From Stutzerimonas kunmingensis (GTDB taxonomy: Bacteria > Pseudomonadota > Gammaproteobacteria > Pseudomonadales > Pseudomonadaceae): DNA of 44,005 nt. Below, piece after piece: positions 35,546 through 43,880 of this stretch. The notes under the pieces were generated by a model. The model had not been told where the DNA came from, made no database searches, and saw only the letters and a program-made list of their open reading frames with translations. The stretch spans positions 1 through 44,005 of the forward strand of contig NZ_JACXXG010000032.1 of assembly GCF_014764705.1 (NCBI RefSeq), written 5' to 3'. The translations under genes and the position numbers were made by a program. The first letter of the stretch is position 1. The number at the start of each line of letters is the position of its first letter.

Positions 35546-36853
35546 ATGTCTCGATTCTCTCGTCCATCGGCTTCGGCACTGGGCCGCTTTCTGCAACTGG
35601 GCGGCACTGGCGCGCGCATTGCCGGCAACCTGCTGGTGCAGCGCATCACGCCGGGCAAGGCGCGTATCGACTGGGTGCCGGTCGGTGAACTGCTCGGTGA
35701 TGCGCTTGGGCAGATGAAGGGCCCGGTGCTGAAGCTCGGTCAGCAGGCCTCGCAATGGCAGGACCTGCTGCCCGAACCGATCAGCGCTGCCCTTGCCCGT
35801 TTGCAGAATCAGGTGCCGTCGCTGCCGTTCGCGGAGCTGGAAGCCAACCTGCAGCGGCTGTACGACGGCAGGCTGTACGAGCTGTTCGATACCATCGAAC
35901 CTGCGCCCGCCGCGGCCGCCTCGCTGGGCCAGGTCCATCGCGCCCGCGATCGCCAGGGCCGGGCGCTGATCATGAAGATCCAGTACCCCGGCATCCGCGC
36001 CATCTGCGATGCCGATCTCCGCCAGTTGCGTCGCCTGATGCCTATGGGCCGACTGTTCGGCACGCCGCCCGCGCGTCTCGATGCGGTGTATATCGAGCTG
36101 CAACGGGCCATTGCCGAGGAACTCGACTACGAGGCCGAGCGCGCCAACCTCGAAGCCTTCCGCGAGCACTTCAGCAACTGGCCGGGCATCCGCATTCCCT
36201 TTGCCGCGGGCGAACTCTGCCGGCCCGGTGTGCTGGTGCTGGAAGACCTGCCGGGCCGCTCCATGGCCGAGGTCGAACAGGCCCCGGCGGAGGTGCGCCA
36301 GCGCCTGGCCGAAACCCTCTGCGAATGGCTGGCCGAGCAGGCATTCGGTCTGCAACGGCCGCATACCGATCCGCATCCCGGCAACCTCGCCTGGACCGAG
36401 TCCGGCGAGCTGGTGGTCTATGATTTCGGCAGTGTGCTGCGCCTGGAACCGCGTTTGCTGGCGGGCTACGTACAGATATTCGAAGCACTGCGTGGTACCT
36501 CCAGCGAGGCGCTGGAGCCCGGTTTTCAGGCCCTGGGCGGACGCCAGCCGGGAAGCACGCCGCCGCACGGGCTGTACCGAAGCATTCACCTGATGCTGCA
36601 CCCGCTGCTGCAACCCGGCGCGCAGTGGGACTTCCGCGAGGCGGCGCTGCATCAACGGCTGTCCGAGCTGTTCCCCCTGATGATGTCCGCACTCGGCAGC
36701 CTGCAACCGGCTTCCGGCACCTTGCTGATCAACCGCACCCTGGAAGGCCATTACTGGAACCTCTACCGGCTCGGCGCTTGCCTGCCCATCGCCGACCTGC
36801 TCGCCGAACATATCGAACGCTGGCGCAGCGAAGCCGGCGCCCGTCGACCGTAA
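35546..36853 (+). CDS. ABC1/AarF (UbiB)-type atypical kinase
   Basis: A 435-residue member of the ADCK/UbiB family. The family marks are present in order: KLGQ (63-66, the KxGQ motif), the Ala-rich loop AAAASLGQ (about 122-129), lysine in IMKIQYPG (Lys144), EELDYEAERANLEAF, HTDPHPGNL (about 273-281) and the metal-binding YDFGS (about 292-296). UbiB supports ubiquinone biosynthesis in the membrane, but this copy has no C-terminal membrane helices and is shorter than UbiB, so it is a soluble paralogue of unknown target. Start ATG 35546 is chosen because the frame upstream has no similarity. An SDR gene follows after 14 bp, probably in the same operon. Confidence 0.9.
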   Translation: MSRFSRPSASALGRFLQLGGTGARIAGNLLVQRITPGKARIDWVPVGELLGDALGQMKGPVLKLGQQASQWQDLLPEPISAALARLQNQVPSLPFAELEANLQRLYDGRLYELFDTIEPAPAAAASLGQVHRARDRQGRALIMKIQYPGIRAICDADLRQLRRLMPMGRLFGTPPARLDAVYIELQRAIAEELDYEAERANLEAFREHFSNWPGIRIPFAAGELCRPGVLVLEDLPGRSMAEVEQAPAEVRQRLAETLCEWLAEQAFGLQRPHTDPHPGNLAWTESGELVVYDFGSVLRLEPRLLAGYVQIFEALRGTSSEALEPGFQALGGRQPGSTPPHGLYRSIHLMLHPLLQPGAQWDFREAALHQRLSELFPLMMSALGSLQPASGTLLINRTLEGHYWNLYRLGACLPIADLLAEHIERWRSEAGARRP

Positions 36854-36867
36854 ATCTGGAGATCGTC

Positions 36868-37569
36868 ATGCCGTTGGAATCATTCCCCGAAGGATTTCGT
36901 GCGCTCGTCATCGGCGCATCCGGTGGCATCGGCGCCACATTGGTCGATGCCTTGCGCAGCGATCCGCGCTGCGCCTCGGTCATTGCGCTGAGTCGCTCGT
37001 CCGCGCCGGCGCTCGACCTGACCGATCCCGCCAGCATCGAACAGGCCGCGGCCAGCGTGGCGGGGCAGGGGCCGTTTCACCTGATCATCAACGCCGCCGG
37101 CGTGCTGCACGGTGGCGACTTCATGCCGGAGAAGCGCCTGGCCGATCTCAACCAGGCGCAGCTGCTCGCCACCTTCCAGATCAACACCTTCGGCCCGGCC
37201 ATGCTGCTGCGCCACTTCAGCGGCCTGCTCGACCGCCAGCGTGGCGTGTTCGCCATGCTCTCGGCCAAGGTCGGCAGCATTGGCGACAATCGGCTCGGCG
37301 GCTGGTACAGCTACCGCGCCTCCAAGGCCGCGCTGAACATGCTGATCAAGACCGCTTCCATCGAAGTGCGCCGCAACCAGCCGAATGCCGTGCTGCTGGC
37401 GCTGCACCCGGGCACGGTGAACTCACGGCTGTCGCAGCCCTTTCGGGGCGAAGAGATCGGTCGTCCCGCCAGCGATGCAGCGCGGGATCTGTTGAGTGTG
37501 ATCGATGGTCTGGGGCCGGAGGCCAGCGGTGGATTTTATGCCTACAGCGGGGCGGAGCTGCCGTGGTAA
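36868..37569 (+). CDS. SDR-family oxidoreductase (CsgA-like)
   Basis: A 233-residue short-chain dehydrogenase with GASGGIG near residues 12-18, NAAG (about 75) and YSYRASK (Tyr about 152, Lys 156). The pattern, with AMLSAKVGSIGDNRLGGWYSYR around the active site, matches the CsgA/C-factor-like SDR group. Start ATG 36868 has GGAG upstream. It is 14 bp after the AarF-like gene. The adjoining SDR and ABC1 kinase often occur together, but their joint role is not known to me. Confidence 0.92.
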   Translation: MPLESFPEGFRALVIGASGGIGATLVDALRSDPRCASVIALSRSSAPALDLTDPASIEQAAASVAGQGPFHLIINAAGVLHGGDFMPEKRLADLNQAQLLATFQINTFGPAMLLRHFSGLLDRQRGVFAMLSAKVGSIGDNRLGGWYSYRASKAALNMLIKTASIEVRRNQPNAVLLALHPGTVNSRLSQPFRGEEIGRPASDAARDLLSVIDGLGPEASGGFYAYSGAELPW

Positions 37570-37575
37570 CGGCTT

Positions 37576-38463
37576 TCAGCCAACCGGTGCGGCAAGCGCG
37601 TGGGTGACGGTTTCGGCCAGCAGTTCGAGGGTGAAGGGTTTGGTCATCAGGTGCATGCCGGGAGCAAGGCAATCGAGGCGGGTCGCGGCCTGTTCGGCAT
37701 AGCCGGTGATCAGCACCACCGGTAGGCCGGGGCGCCGCTGCTGAAGCATTTCGGCAAGCTGGCGGCCGTTGAGCCCCGGCAGGCCCACATCGGTCAGCAG
37801 CAGGTCGAGCGAGTCGAGATCTGCCGCGAGCTCCAGGGCGCGCTGACTGTCGGCCGCCACATGCACGTGATAGCCGAAGTCCTCGAGTGCGATCTGCAGC
37901 AACGGGCGCACCGCGTTGTCATCCTCGACCAGCAGAACCTTGCGCCCGCCACCAGCGCCGGGCATGCGGATCGGAGCCGCAGTCGGCTCCTCCTGCGCGT
38001 CGGCCGATGCCGCCGGCATGTGCAGCGCGATGCGAGTCCCTTCGCCATGACAGGTATCGATGGAGATGAAACCGCCGCTCTGGCGGACGAAGCCGTAGAC
38101 CATCGACAGGCCGAGCCCGGTGCCTTCGCCGAGGGGTTTGGTGGTGAAGAACGGTTCGAACACCTTGTCCACCAATGCCGCCGGGATGCCGACGCCGCTG
38201 TCGATCACCCGCACGCAAAGATACTCGCCAGTCGGCACGCCGTGGCGGGTGGCGTGCTCCGCTTGCAACGCCAGGCGCTGCGTCTCGATGCGCAAGGTGC
38301 CCCTCCTGATCGGCCGAGCGAAGCAACGCGGCTGCCCGCAAGCGGACAGAGCGCTATCGCTTCTGTCTTTGAGCGGACTGCAAGCAAGCGAGAGCGTTCC
38401 AACGAGCCGTCGGGTCGTCACGCCCGCGGCATGGTATCGGTCATTGGCCGTCAGCGATAGCAA
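37576..38463 (-). pseudogene. 5'-truncated hybrid histidine kinase
   Basis: Residues from about 55 (GTLRIETQ, at 38301) onward match a hybrid kinase: the second half of an HATPase domain (VIDSGVGIP, FEPFFTTKPLGEGTGLGLSMVYGF) and a receiver with Asp225 (LLTDVGLPG). The phospho-His domain and the ATP-binding N-box are missing, and the first 54 residues look like random coding (Arg/Ser/Cys-rich) rather than kinase sequence. The break is at about 38301, with the AraC gene starting close by. It cannot be an active kinase; at most the receiver half could be expressed. It is most likely a remnant of a deletion joining two loci. Confidence 0.75.
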
Positions 38464-38490
38464 GCTGCGTCCAGGCGCTCCCCGCGACAG

Positions 38491-39234
38491 TCAGCGTTCG
38501 AACCGCTGCAGGCTGCGAAAGACCTGCGCGGGGCTGGCGCCGATATAGCGCTTGTAGCAATTGCTGAAATGGCTGGCATCGGCGAAACCCGCATCCACGG
38601 CCGCCCGCGTCAGGCAGTCCGTACGCTGCATATACTCGGCCGCGAGCAGCAGGCGCTTCCAGATGCGGAAGCCGCGGTAGCTCATGCCGGTTTCGGCGCG
38701 GAACAGGTGCGCCATGCGCGAGGGAGAGAGATGAACCAGCGAGGCGGCCTGCGCCAGCGCGTGGTTGACGTCGCCCTCCTGGCGCAACAGCTCGAATACC
38801 GGCGTCAGGCGGCCCGCGGCGGTTGCATCGTCCACGGCGGGCATCAGCGCCAGCAGGGTCTGCCGCGTCTGCTCCTTGCTCGGTGCCTCTTCGTAGAGTG
38901 CGGTCAACGTATCGATCAGCACGGGATCGTGCAGCGGTAGCGCACACTGCCCGGGGCGCCAGGCAAAGCGTTGCACGAAGCGCATGTACAACTCGCTGTC
39001 GCGCTCGACGAACAGCTTGGCCAGCACGCCGCCCTGTGCATCTACCGCATGCGCCACACCGGCGGGTACCACCACGGCCTGGCAGGGCAGGGCGGTGCCC
39101 GCCAGTTGCAGTTGCAGCGGGCGATAGAGGCCTACCATGAGCACCGCGGCGCCGTTGACGCGTCTGTCCAGATGCCGCAGCGGGCCGAAGTACAGCAGCA
39201 TGTCCGGCCACATCAGCAGGTGCGAAGGCAGCAT
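38491..39234 (-). CDS. AraC-family transcriptional regulator
   Basis: A 247-residue regulator. The N-terminal half (about 1-130) is a shortened sensing domain; the C-terminal AraC domain (about 145-245) includes NHALAQAASLVHLSPSRMAHLFRAE and TRAAVDAGFADASHFSNCYKRYIG (landmarks). Start ATG 39234 has GAGGAG upstream. It is transcribed away from the DUF3047-like gene across 127 bp, the usual position for its target. The ligand is unknown. Confidence 0.9.
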   Translation of the reverse strand: MLPSHLLMWPDMLLYFGPLRHLDRRVNGAAVLMVGLYRPLQLQLAGTALPCQAVVVPAGVAHAVDAQGGVLAKLFVERDSELYMRFVQRFAWRPGQCALPLHDPVLIDTLTALYEEAPSKEQTRQTLLALMPAVDDATAAGRLTPVFELLRQEGDVNHALAQAASLVHLSPSRMAHLFRAETGMSYRGFRIWKRLLLAAEYMQRTDCLTRAAVDAGFADASHFSNCYKRYIGASPAQVFRSLQRFER

Positions 39235-39361
39235 GCCCGGGGCTCCTCAAGTCAGCTCGTTTTTACAAGCCTCACGCTAGCAGCCGGCCCTAGCATCCGG
39301 ACATCTTACTTTGGCGCCGAAAGCCCGGCTCAGGCGTCCGCACCCGCACGGAGGAAAAACA

Positions 39362-40519
39362 ATGACAAACACCATCCCGCTCGAACCCCTCGCCAGTACC
39401 GGCTCTGTGTCGACGCCGGCGCAATTCGAGGCCCAGCTCACCGACATCGCGGCGCCGCTGGCGGGCGAGGCGGTGCTCGGGCTGCGCGCGCTGTACCTGC
39501 CCTGGTGCGTCGGGACCTGGCTGGACACCGGCCTGCTGGTGAAGGCCGGCGATCGGCTGACGTTCGTGCTCGAGGGCGGCGTTGAGGTCTCCCGGGCGCT
39601 GGGCATCCGTTATTCGGCGGAGTTGGCGACCTGGGCGCGCATCGGCGAGCGTGGGCCGATCTTCCGCGCGTTGCACGACACTCAGAGCTTCACGGCGGAG
39701 CAGGACGGCCCCCTGCAGCTCAAGCTCTACCCGCGCGACCGCTGGCTCGATGCCAGCGGCCGCTACCGTGGCGAGCCGCCCGCGTTCAACCCCGACGAGG
39801 GCGGCGGCGTCAATGTTGGCATCATCCACTGGCGGCCCGGCACCGATATCGCCGAGGTGCTGGGCCAGGCCGTGGCCGGTCGCGACGCCGCGCACTGGGC
39901 CAGCCGTGAGCTGGTGCGCCTGCGTACACCGCATGCGCCCTTGCCCAGTGGCTGGCAGGAACTCTGGGAGCTCGGGCCGTCCACGGTGTTCTCCGCCGTC
40001 ACGCCGGCCCAGGCGGGTCGGGCGCCGGCACAGGCTATCCGCCTGCATACCCGTGATGATGTCTCCATGCTGCAGAAAGAGGCCGACCTGCCGCTGAGCG
40101 CACACACCACGCTGAGCTGGAAGTGGAAGGTCGACCGGTTGCCCTCGTCGGTCGCCGAAGACCAGATCCACACCCACGACTACCTGAGCATCGCGGTGGA
40201 GTTCGACAACGGCCGCGACCTCACCTTTTACTGGAGCCGGGATCTCCCCGAAGGCACGCACTTCCACTGCCCGCTGCCCGGCTGGCACGACCGCGAGACG
40301 CATGTCGTGGTGCGTTCGGGGACCGCCGATCTCGGCCAGTGGCTGTGCGAGGAGCAGAACATACTGGACCACTACCGCACCGCCATCGGCGGCGAGCCGC
40401 CTGCACGCATCCGGCGAATCTGGCTGATCGGCGTCAGCCTGTTTCAGCACGGTGAGGGAGAGGCGACGTTCGGCGATATCCTGCTCCGGGATGTCGGTAT
40501 CGAAAAACGTCTCTACTGA
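39362..40519 (+). CDS. DUF3047-like protein with N-terminal beta domain
   Basis: A 385-residue protein without a clear signal peptide. The C-terminal half (about 195-385) fits DUF3047: LSWKWKVDRLP, then THDYLSIAVEFDNGRDLTFYWS and a late GEATFGDI strand, a jelly-roll-like fold. The N-terminal half (about 15-160) looks like a second beta sandwich of the kind that caps sugar-binding proteins (LLVKAGDRLTFVLEGG, FNPDEGGGVNVGIIHW). Both parts suggest carbohydrate or polymer binding, but no enzyme motif is visible. Start ATG 39362 has GGAGG 8 nt upstream; the frame is also open from 39311. Its AraC neighbour is the probable regulator. Confidence 0.7.
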   Translation: MTNTIPLEPLASTGSVSTPAQFEAQLTDIAAPLAGEAVLGLRALYLPWCVGTWLDTGLLVKAGDRLTFVLEGGVEVSRALGIRYSAELATWARIGERGPIFRALHDTQSFTAEQDGPLQLKLYPRDRWLDASGRYRGEPPAFNPDEGGGVNVGIIHWRPGTDIAEVLGQAVAGRDAAHWASRELVRLRTPHAPLPSGWQELWELGPSTVFSAVTPAQAGRAPAQAIRLHTRDDVSMLQKEADLPLSAHTTLSWKWKVDRLPSSVAEDQIHTHDYLSIAVEFDNGRDLTFYWSRDLPEGTHFHCPLPGWHDRETHVVVRSGTADLGQWLCEEQNILDHYRTAIGGEPPARIRRIWLIGVSLFQHGEGEATFGDILLRDVGIEKRLY

Positions 40520-40541
40520 GAACCTCTCGGGCTGCGACGAG

Positions 40542-40565
40542 GCTGAGCGAGTCCGCCCGCTCAGC
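40542..40565. terminator. Hairpin after the DUF3047-like gene
   Basis: Perfect 8-bp arms (GCTGAGCG / CGCTCAGC) with an 8-nt loop start 22 nt after the stop. No T-tract follows, so termination is only likely. The remaining gap to 40824 has no recognisable signal beyond the AAGGA ribosome site of ggt. Confidence 0.4.
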
Positions 40566-40824
40566 GCGATCCGACGCAGCGCAGTAGCTCGTTGGGTTCC
40601 GCGCCCGGTGGTGTGCTGGTCGCCTTCGGAGTGAGGTTGGCGACTTCCACCGCCCCGTAGCGCGGCCTGAAACCGCTCGCACCCCCACGCCGAACGCATC
40701 TGTCCAGCCGTTCGGCAGCGCACGATCCGCTGCGCACCTACGCCTCGCTCCCATTGTCTATGTTGGTGATAACCGCCTCAGCCATCGCGGGGCGGCGGTG
40801 ACCACAACAATAAGGATGAGCACG

Positions 40825-42498
40825 ATGCGTTTGCTTCAGATCAGCAGATTGACCCTAGCCGTGGCGATCACCGCCACGGGCCACATCGCCCACGGCGCGC
40901 TTCTGGAAGGCGGTGCGGTCGCCGCACCCGACGAGTACAGCGCCAAGGTGGCCGCCCAGGTGCTCAAGGCCGGCGGCAACGCGGTGGATGCCGCAGTGGC
41001 GACCGCCTTCACTTTGGCCGTCACCTACCCTGAGGCGGGCAATATCGGCGGTGGTGGCTTCATGACGCTGTATATCGAGGGCAAGCCGTACTTTCTCGAT
41101 TACCGGGAAGTCGCGCCCAAGGCCGCCAGCAAGACCATGTACCTCGACGACAAGGGCGAGGTAATCGAGAACCTGAGCCTGGTCGGCGCCAAGGCCTCCG
41201 GCGTGCCCGGCACCGTGCTGGGCATGTGGGAGGCACACCAGCGCTTCGGCAAGTTGCCCTGGAGCGAACTCATCACCCCGGCGGTCGGTTATGCCCGTGA
41301 AGGCTTCACGGTGGCCGACCAGCAGTTCCAGTACCGCGAAGACGCCATCGGGCTGTTCAACGGTACGACCAACTTCAAGGATTACTTCGGCGCCATGAAG
41401 GCCGGTTCCACCTTCCGCCAGGCGGAGCTGGCCGAGACGCTGGAGCGCATCGCCGACAAGGGGCCGGATGATTTCTACAAAGGCAAGACCGCCGACTTGC
41501 TGGTTGCGCAGATGCAGCGTGACGACGGGCTGATCACCAAGGCGGACCTGGCCGACTACCGCGTCAAATGGCGCGAGCCGATGCGTGTCGACTGGCAGGG
41601 CAACAGCCTCTACACAGCGCCACTGCCCAGCTCCGGCGGCATAGCCCTGGCACAGCTGATCGGCATGAAGCAGCAGCGCGCCGCCGACTTCAAGGGCGTC
41701 GAGCTGAACTCGGCACGCTACATCCACCTGCTGGTCGAGATCGAGAAACGCGTCTTTGCCGACCGCGCCGACTACCTCGGCGACCCGGACTATTCCGACG
41801 TGCCGGTCGCGAAGCTGACATCGCCCGAGTACCTGAAGCAGCGTGCGGCCGAGATCAATCCCACGGCCATCTCCGAAACCGAAAAGGTGCGGCCGGGCCT
41901 CGAACCGAGGCAAACGACCCACTTCTCGATCGTCGATGCCGACGGCAATGCGGTCAGCAACACCTACACCCTCAACCTCGATTACGGCAGTGGCGTCGTC
42001 GTGAAGGGAGCCGGTTTCCTGCTCAACAACGAGATGGACGACTTCAGCGCCAAGCCAGGCGTTGCCAATGCCTTCGGTGTGGTGGGCAGCGACGCCAACG
42101 CCATCGAACCGGGCAAGCGCATGCTGTCGTCCATGAGCCCGAGCATCGTCACGCGCGACGGCAAGGTCAGCCTGGTGCTCGGTACGCCGGGCGGCTCGCG
42201 CATCTTCACTTCGATCTTCCAGGTGCTGAACAACGTCTACGACTTCAACATGCCGCTGGAAAAAGCCGTGGCCGCGCAACGCGTGCACCATCAGCTCCTG
42301 CCGAAGGACACCATCTACTACGACGCCCACGCGCCGTTGACCGGCAAGGTTGCCGACGAGCTGAAAGCCATGGGTTACACGCTGGAGGATCAGGGCTGGC
42401 TGATGGGTGATATCCAGGCGATACGCGTTGACGGCACGCGCTTGCAGACCGGGTCGGACCCGCGCGGGCGTGGAGTGGGAATTGTCGTTAAACCCTGA
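40825..42498 (+). CDS. ggt: Periplasmic gamma-glutamyltransferase
   Basis: A 557-residue Ntn-hydrolase precursor that cleaves glutathione and transfers the gamma-glutamyl group. The signal peptide (MRLLQISRLTLAVAITATGHIAHGA) predicts a periplasmic location. The conserved N-terminal block GNAVDAAVATAFTLAVTYPEAGNIGGGGF is present. Auto-cleavage should occur before Thr364 in RQTTHFSIVDADGNAVSNTYTLN, the exact counterpart of the E. coli nucleophile, giving large and small subunits. Also visible are SSMSPSIV and GTPGGSRI of the gamma-glutamyl site. Start ATG 40825 has AAGGA spaced 8 nt; GTG 40798 and ATG 40816 would also be in frame. Length matches the family, so it should be active. Confidence 0.95.
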   Translation: MRLLQISRLTLAVAITATGHIAHGALLEGGAVAAPDEYSAKVAAQVLKAGGNAVDAAVATAFTLAVTYPEAGNIGGGGFMTLYIEGKPYFLDYREVAPKAASKTMYLDDKGEVIENLSLVGAKASGVPGTVLGMWEAHQRFGKLPWSELITPAVGYAREGFTVADQQFQYREDAIGLFNGTTNFKDYFGAMKAGSTFRQAELAETLERIADKGPDDFYKGKTADLLVAQMQRDDGLITKADLADYRVKWREPMRVDWQGNSLYTAPLPSSGGIALAQLIGMKQQRAADFKGVELNSARYIHLLVEIEKRVFADRADYLGDPDYSDVPVAKLTSPEYLKQRAAEINPTAISETEKVRPGLEPRQTTHFSIVDADGNAVSNTYTLNLDYGSGVVVKGAGFLLNNEMDDFSAKPGVANAFGVVGSDANAIEPGKRMLSSMSPSIVTRDGKVSLVLGTPGGSRIFTSIFQVLNNVYDFNMPLEKAVAAQRVHHQLLPKDTIYYDAHAPLTGKVADELKAMGYTLEDQGWLMGDIQAIRVDGTRLQTGSDPRGRGVGIVVKP

Positions 42499-42550
42499 TG
42501 GGCGAGGGGGGGAGAGCAAGCGGAGGGAATCGCTGCGGTCTTGTGAAGCG

Positions 42551-42580
42551 TCATGCGCCGCGGCGGGCTGCGGCGCATGA
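42551..42580. terminator. Hairpin between ggt and VOC gene
   Basis: Perfect 11-bp arms (TCATGCGCCGC / GCGGCGCATGA) with an 8-nt loop lie 53 bp after the ggt stop, between convergent genes. It is a strong stem without a T-tract and likely ends transcription from one or both sides. Confidence 0.55.
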
Positions 42581-42590
42581 GGTTCAGCTT

Positions 42591-42620
42591 TCAACACCGC
42601 ACATGGACGTGCGGCGTTGA
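42591..42620. terminator. Second hairpin before the VOC gene stop
   Basis: Twelve-bp arms with one mismatch (TCAACACCGCAC / GTGCGGCGTTGA) and a 6-nt loop follow the first hairpin by 10 bp and end 12 bp from the VOC stop. Two stacked stems in one convergent gap suggest a strong two-way terminator. Confidence 0.5.
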
Positions 42621-42632
42621 GAGAGGAGGAGG

Positions 42633-43025
42633 TTACTGCGGGCGGTAGATGGCGCACAGCTTGTTGCCGTCAGGGTCGCGCACATAGCTGAGGTGCAACG
42701 CGCCGAGGCTGGTTTCGCGCAGCCCCGGCGGCTCCTCACAGGTGGTGCCTCCATGGGCGACGCCGACATCGTGAAACGCCTTGACCTGCTCCGCCGAGCT
42801 GCACTTGAAACCAATGGTGCCGCCGTTACCGACGGTTGCTTCCTCACCGTTGATGGGCTCGGTGACACCGAACAGACTGCCATCGTGACGGTAGAACAGG
42901 CGGGTGTGCCCGGACGGCGCCACATTGCGCAGCGGCTCGCCGGCGCCGAGTACGCCGAGCACGGCATCGTAGAACTGCTTCGACCGTTCAATATCATTTG
43001 AACCGACCATTACATGGTTGAGCAT
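42633..43025 (-). CDS. VOC-superfamily (glyoxalase-like) protein
   Basis: A 130-residue protein with the vicinal-oxygen-chelate fold: MLNHVMVGSNDIERSKQFYDAVLGVLG at the start and YVRDPDGNKLCAIY at the end, typical of the glyoxalase/dioxygenase group. His4 and a C-terminal position supply metal ligands, but the usual Glu near the end reads Ala (CAIYRPQ), so metal binding may be altered. It may act as a lactoylglutathione lyase-like enzyme or a binding protein. Start ATG 43025 has GAGG upstream. It stands alone between ggt and the arsJ fragment; the 43026-43246 gap shows nothing recognisable. Confidence 0.88.
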   Translation of the reverse strand: MLNHVMVGSNDIERSKQFYDAVLGVLGAGEPLRNVAPSGHTRLFYRHDGSLFGVTEPINGEEATVGNGGTIGFKCSSAEQVKAFHDVGVAHGGTTCEEPPGLRETSLGALHLSYVRDPDGNKLCAIYRPQ

Positions 43026-43246
43026 GGGGGCCTCGCTAGGTGGTTGGGAGTTGTGCGGCTATGGAGCGAGCACTCTAGCATCGGGATGAATAGAGGGGGG
43101 CAAGCGGTGGGTTGGGCGGTGAGCCCTAGATGTTCGAGTTGAAGATCAGAGGCTACTTTCGGCCATTAGCGGACATCAACGATCAGGCTCCGCGGTGCAG
43201 TTATAAGCTCAATCTTGCTCGCCGAGGGATCAGCTAGCCTGTTGGC

Positions 43247-43880
43247 TTAGGTTGTCGGTTGTTGGTGTCTGGGCAGGCCGATGGATATCAGTGCAGCCAG
43301 CACGACAAATCCGCTGGAGACCCACAGGCAGGTTTCCAGACCGTATTGCTGGAAGACCCAGCCAGACAGCAGTGTCCCGACCAGCCGGCCAAGCGCGTTG
43401 GACATGTAGTAGAAACCGACATCCAGCGACACGCCGTCTTCCTTGGCGTAGCTGACGATCAGGTAGCTGTGCAGCGACGAGTTGATGGCAAACACGCCGC
43501 CGAAGATCAGCAGTCCGCCCACGAGCACCACTTGCTTAGGCCAGTCGCTATCTAGGCCGAGGGCAATGACAACCGGAATGCCGGCCAGCAGCGCCGCCCA
43601 GAGAAACGCAGCGCGACCATCGGGCACATGCCCGCTGCGCTTGCCGGTGAGGGCTGGCGCGAAGGACTGCACGATGCCGTAGCCAATGATCCAGGTCGCC
43701 AGAAAACCGCCGACCATCCAGAAGTCCCAGCCGAAAACCGTGCTCAGGTACACCGGCAGGGCGACTACGAACCAGACGTCGCGGGCGCCAAATAGGAACA
43801 GGCGGGCGGCAGAGAGGATGTTGATCGCCCGGCTCTTGGAAAGGATGTCCCTGAACTTGGGTTTGGCTTTGGCCTTGCCT
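43247..43880 (-). pseudogene. arsJ: arsJ-type organoarsenical MFS exporter, 3' part only
   Basis: The frame covers the C-terminal half of an MFS carrier closely resembling ArsJ: GKAKAKPKFRDILSKS, AARLFLFGARDVWFVVALP, then SSLHSYLIVSYAKEDGVSLD (separate landmarks). ArsJ exports 1-arseno-3-phosphoglycerate made by a companion GAPDH, giving arsenate resistance. The reading frame meets a TAA at 43893-43895, right where mobile-element DNA begins, so about 200 N-terminal residues (half the protein) are missing here. They may lie beyond the element. A GTG at 43753 could start a shorter product, but that would lack half the membrane core. No GAPDH or other ars gene is in view. Confidence 0.8.

Noticed and set aside
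37576..38463. Intact response-regulator gene with a novel N-terminal domain
   Set aside because: Residues 55-150 are clearly the second half of a kinase ATP-binding domain, so truncation is the better explanation.
40855..42657. A 600-codon open frame antisense to ggt
   Set aside because: It is opposite a clear gamma-glutamyltransferase and reads as His/Gln/Arg-rich random coding with no domain; long antisense frames are expected in high-GC DNA.
43247..43753. A complete 168-residue MFS protein starting at the GTG at 43753
   Set aside because: The ArsJ-like frame clearly continues upstream to the mobile-element junction, so this is only the C-terminal part of a larger gene.
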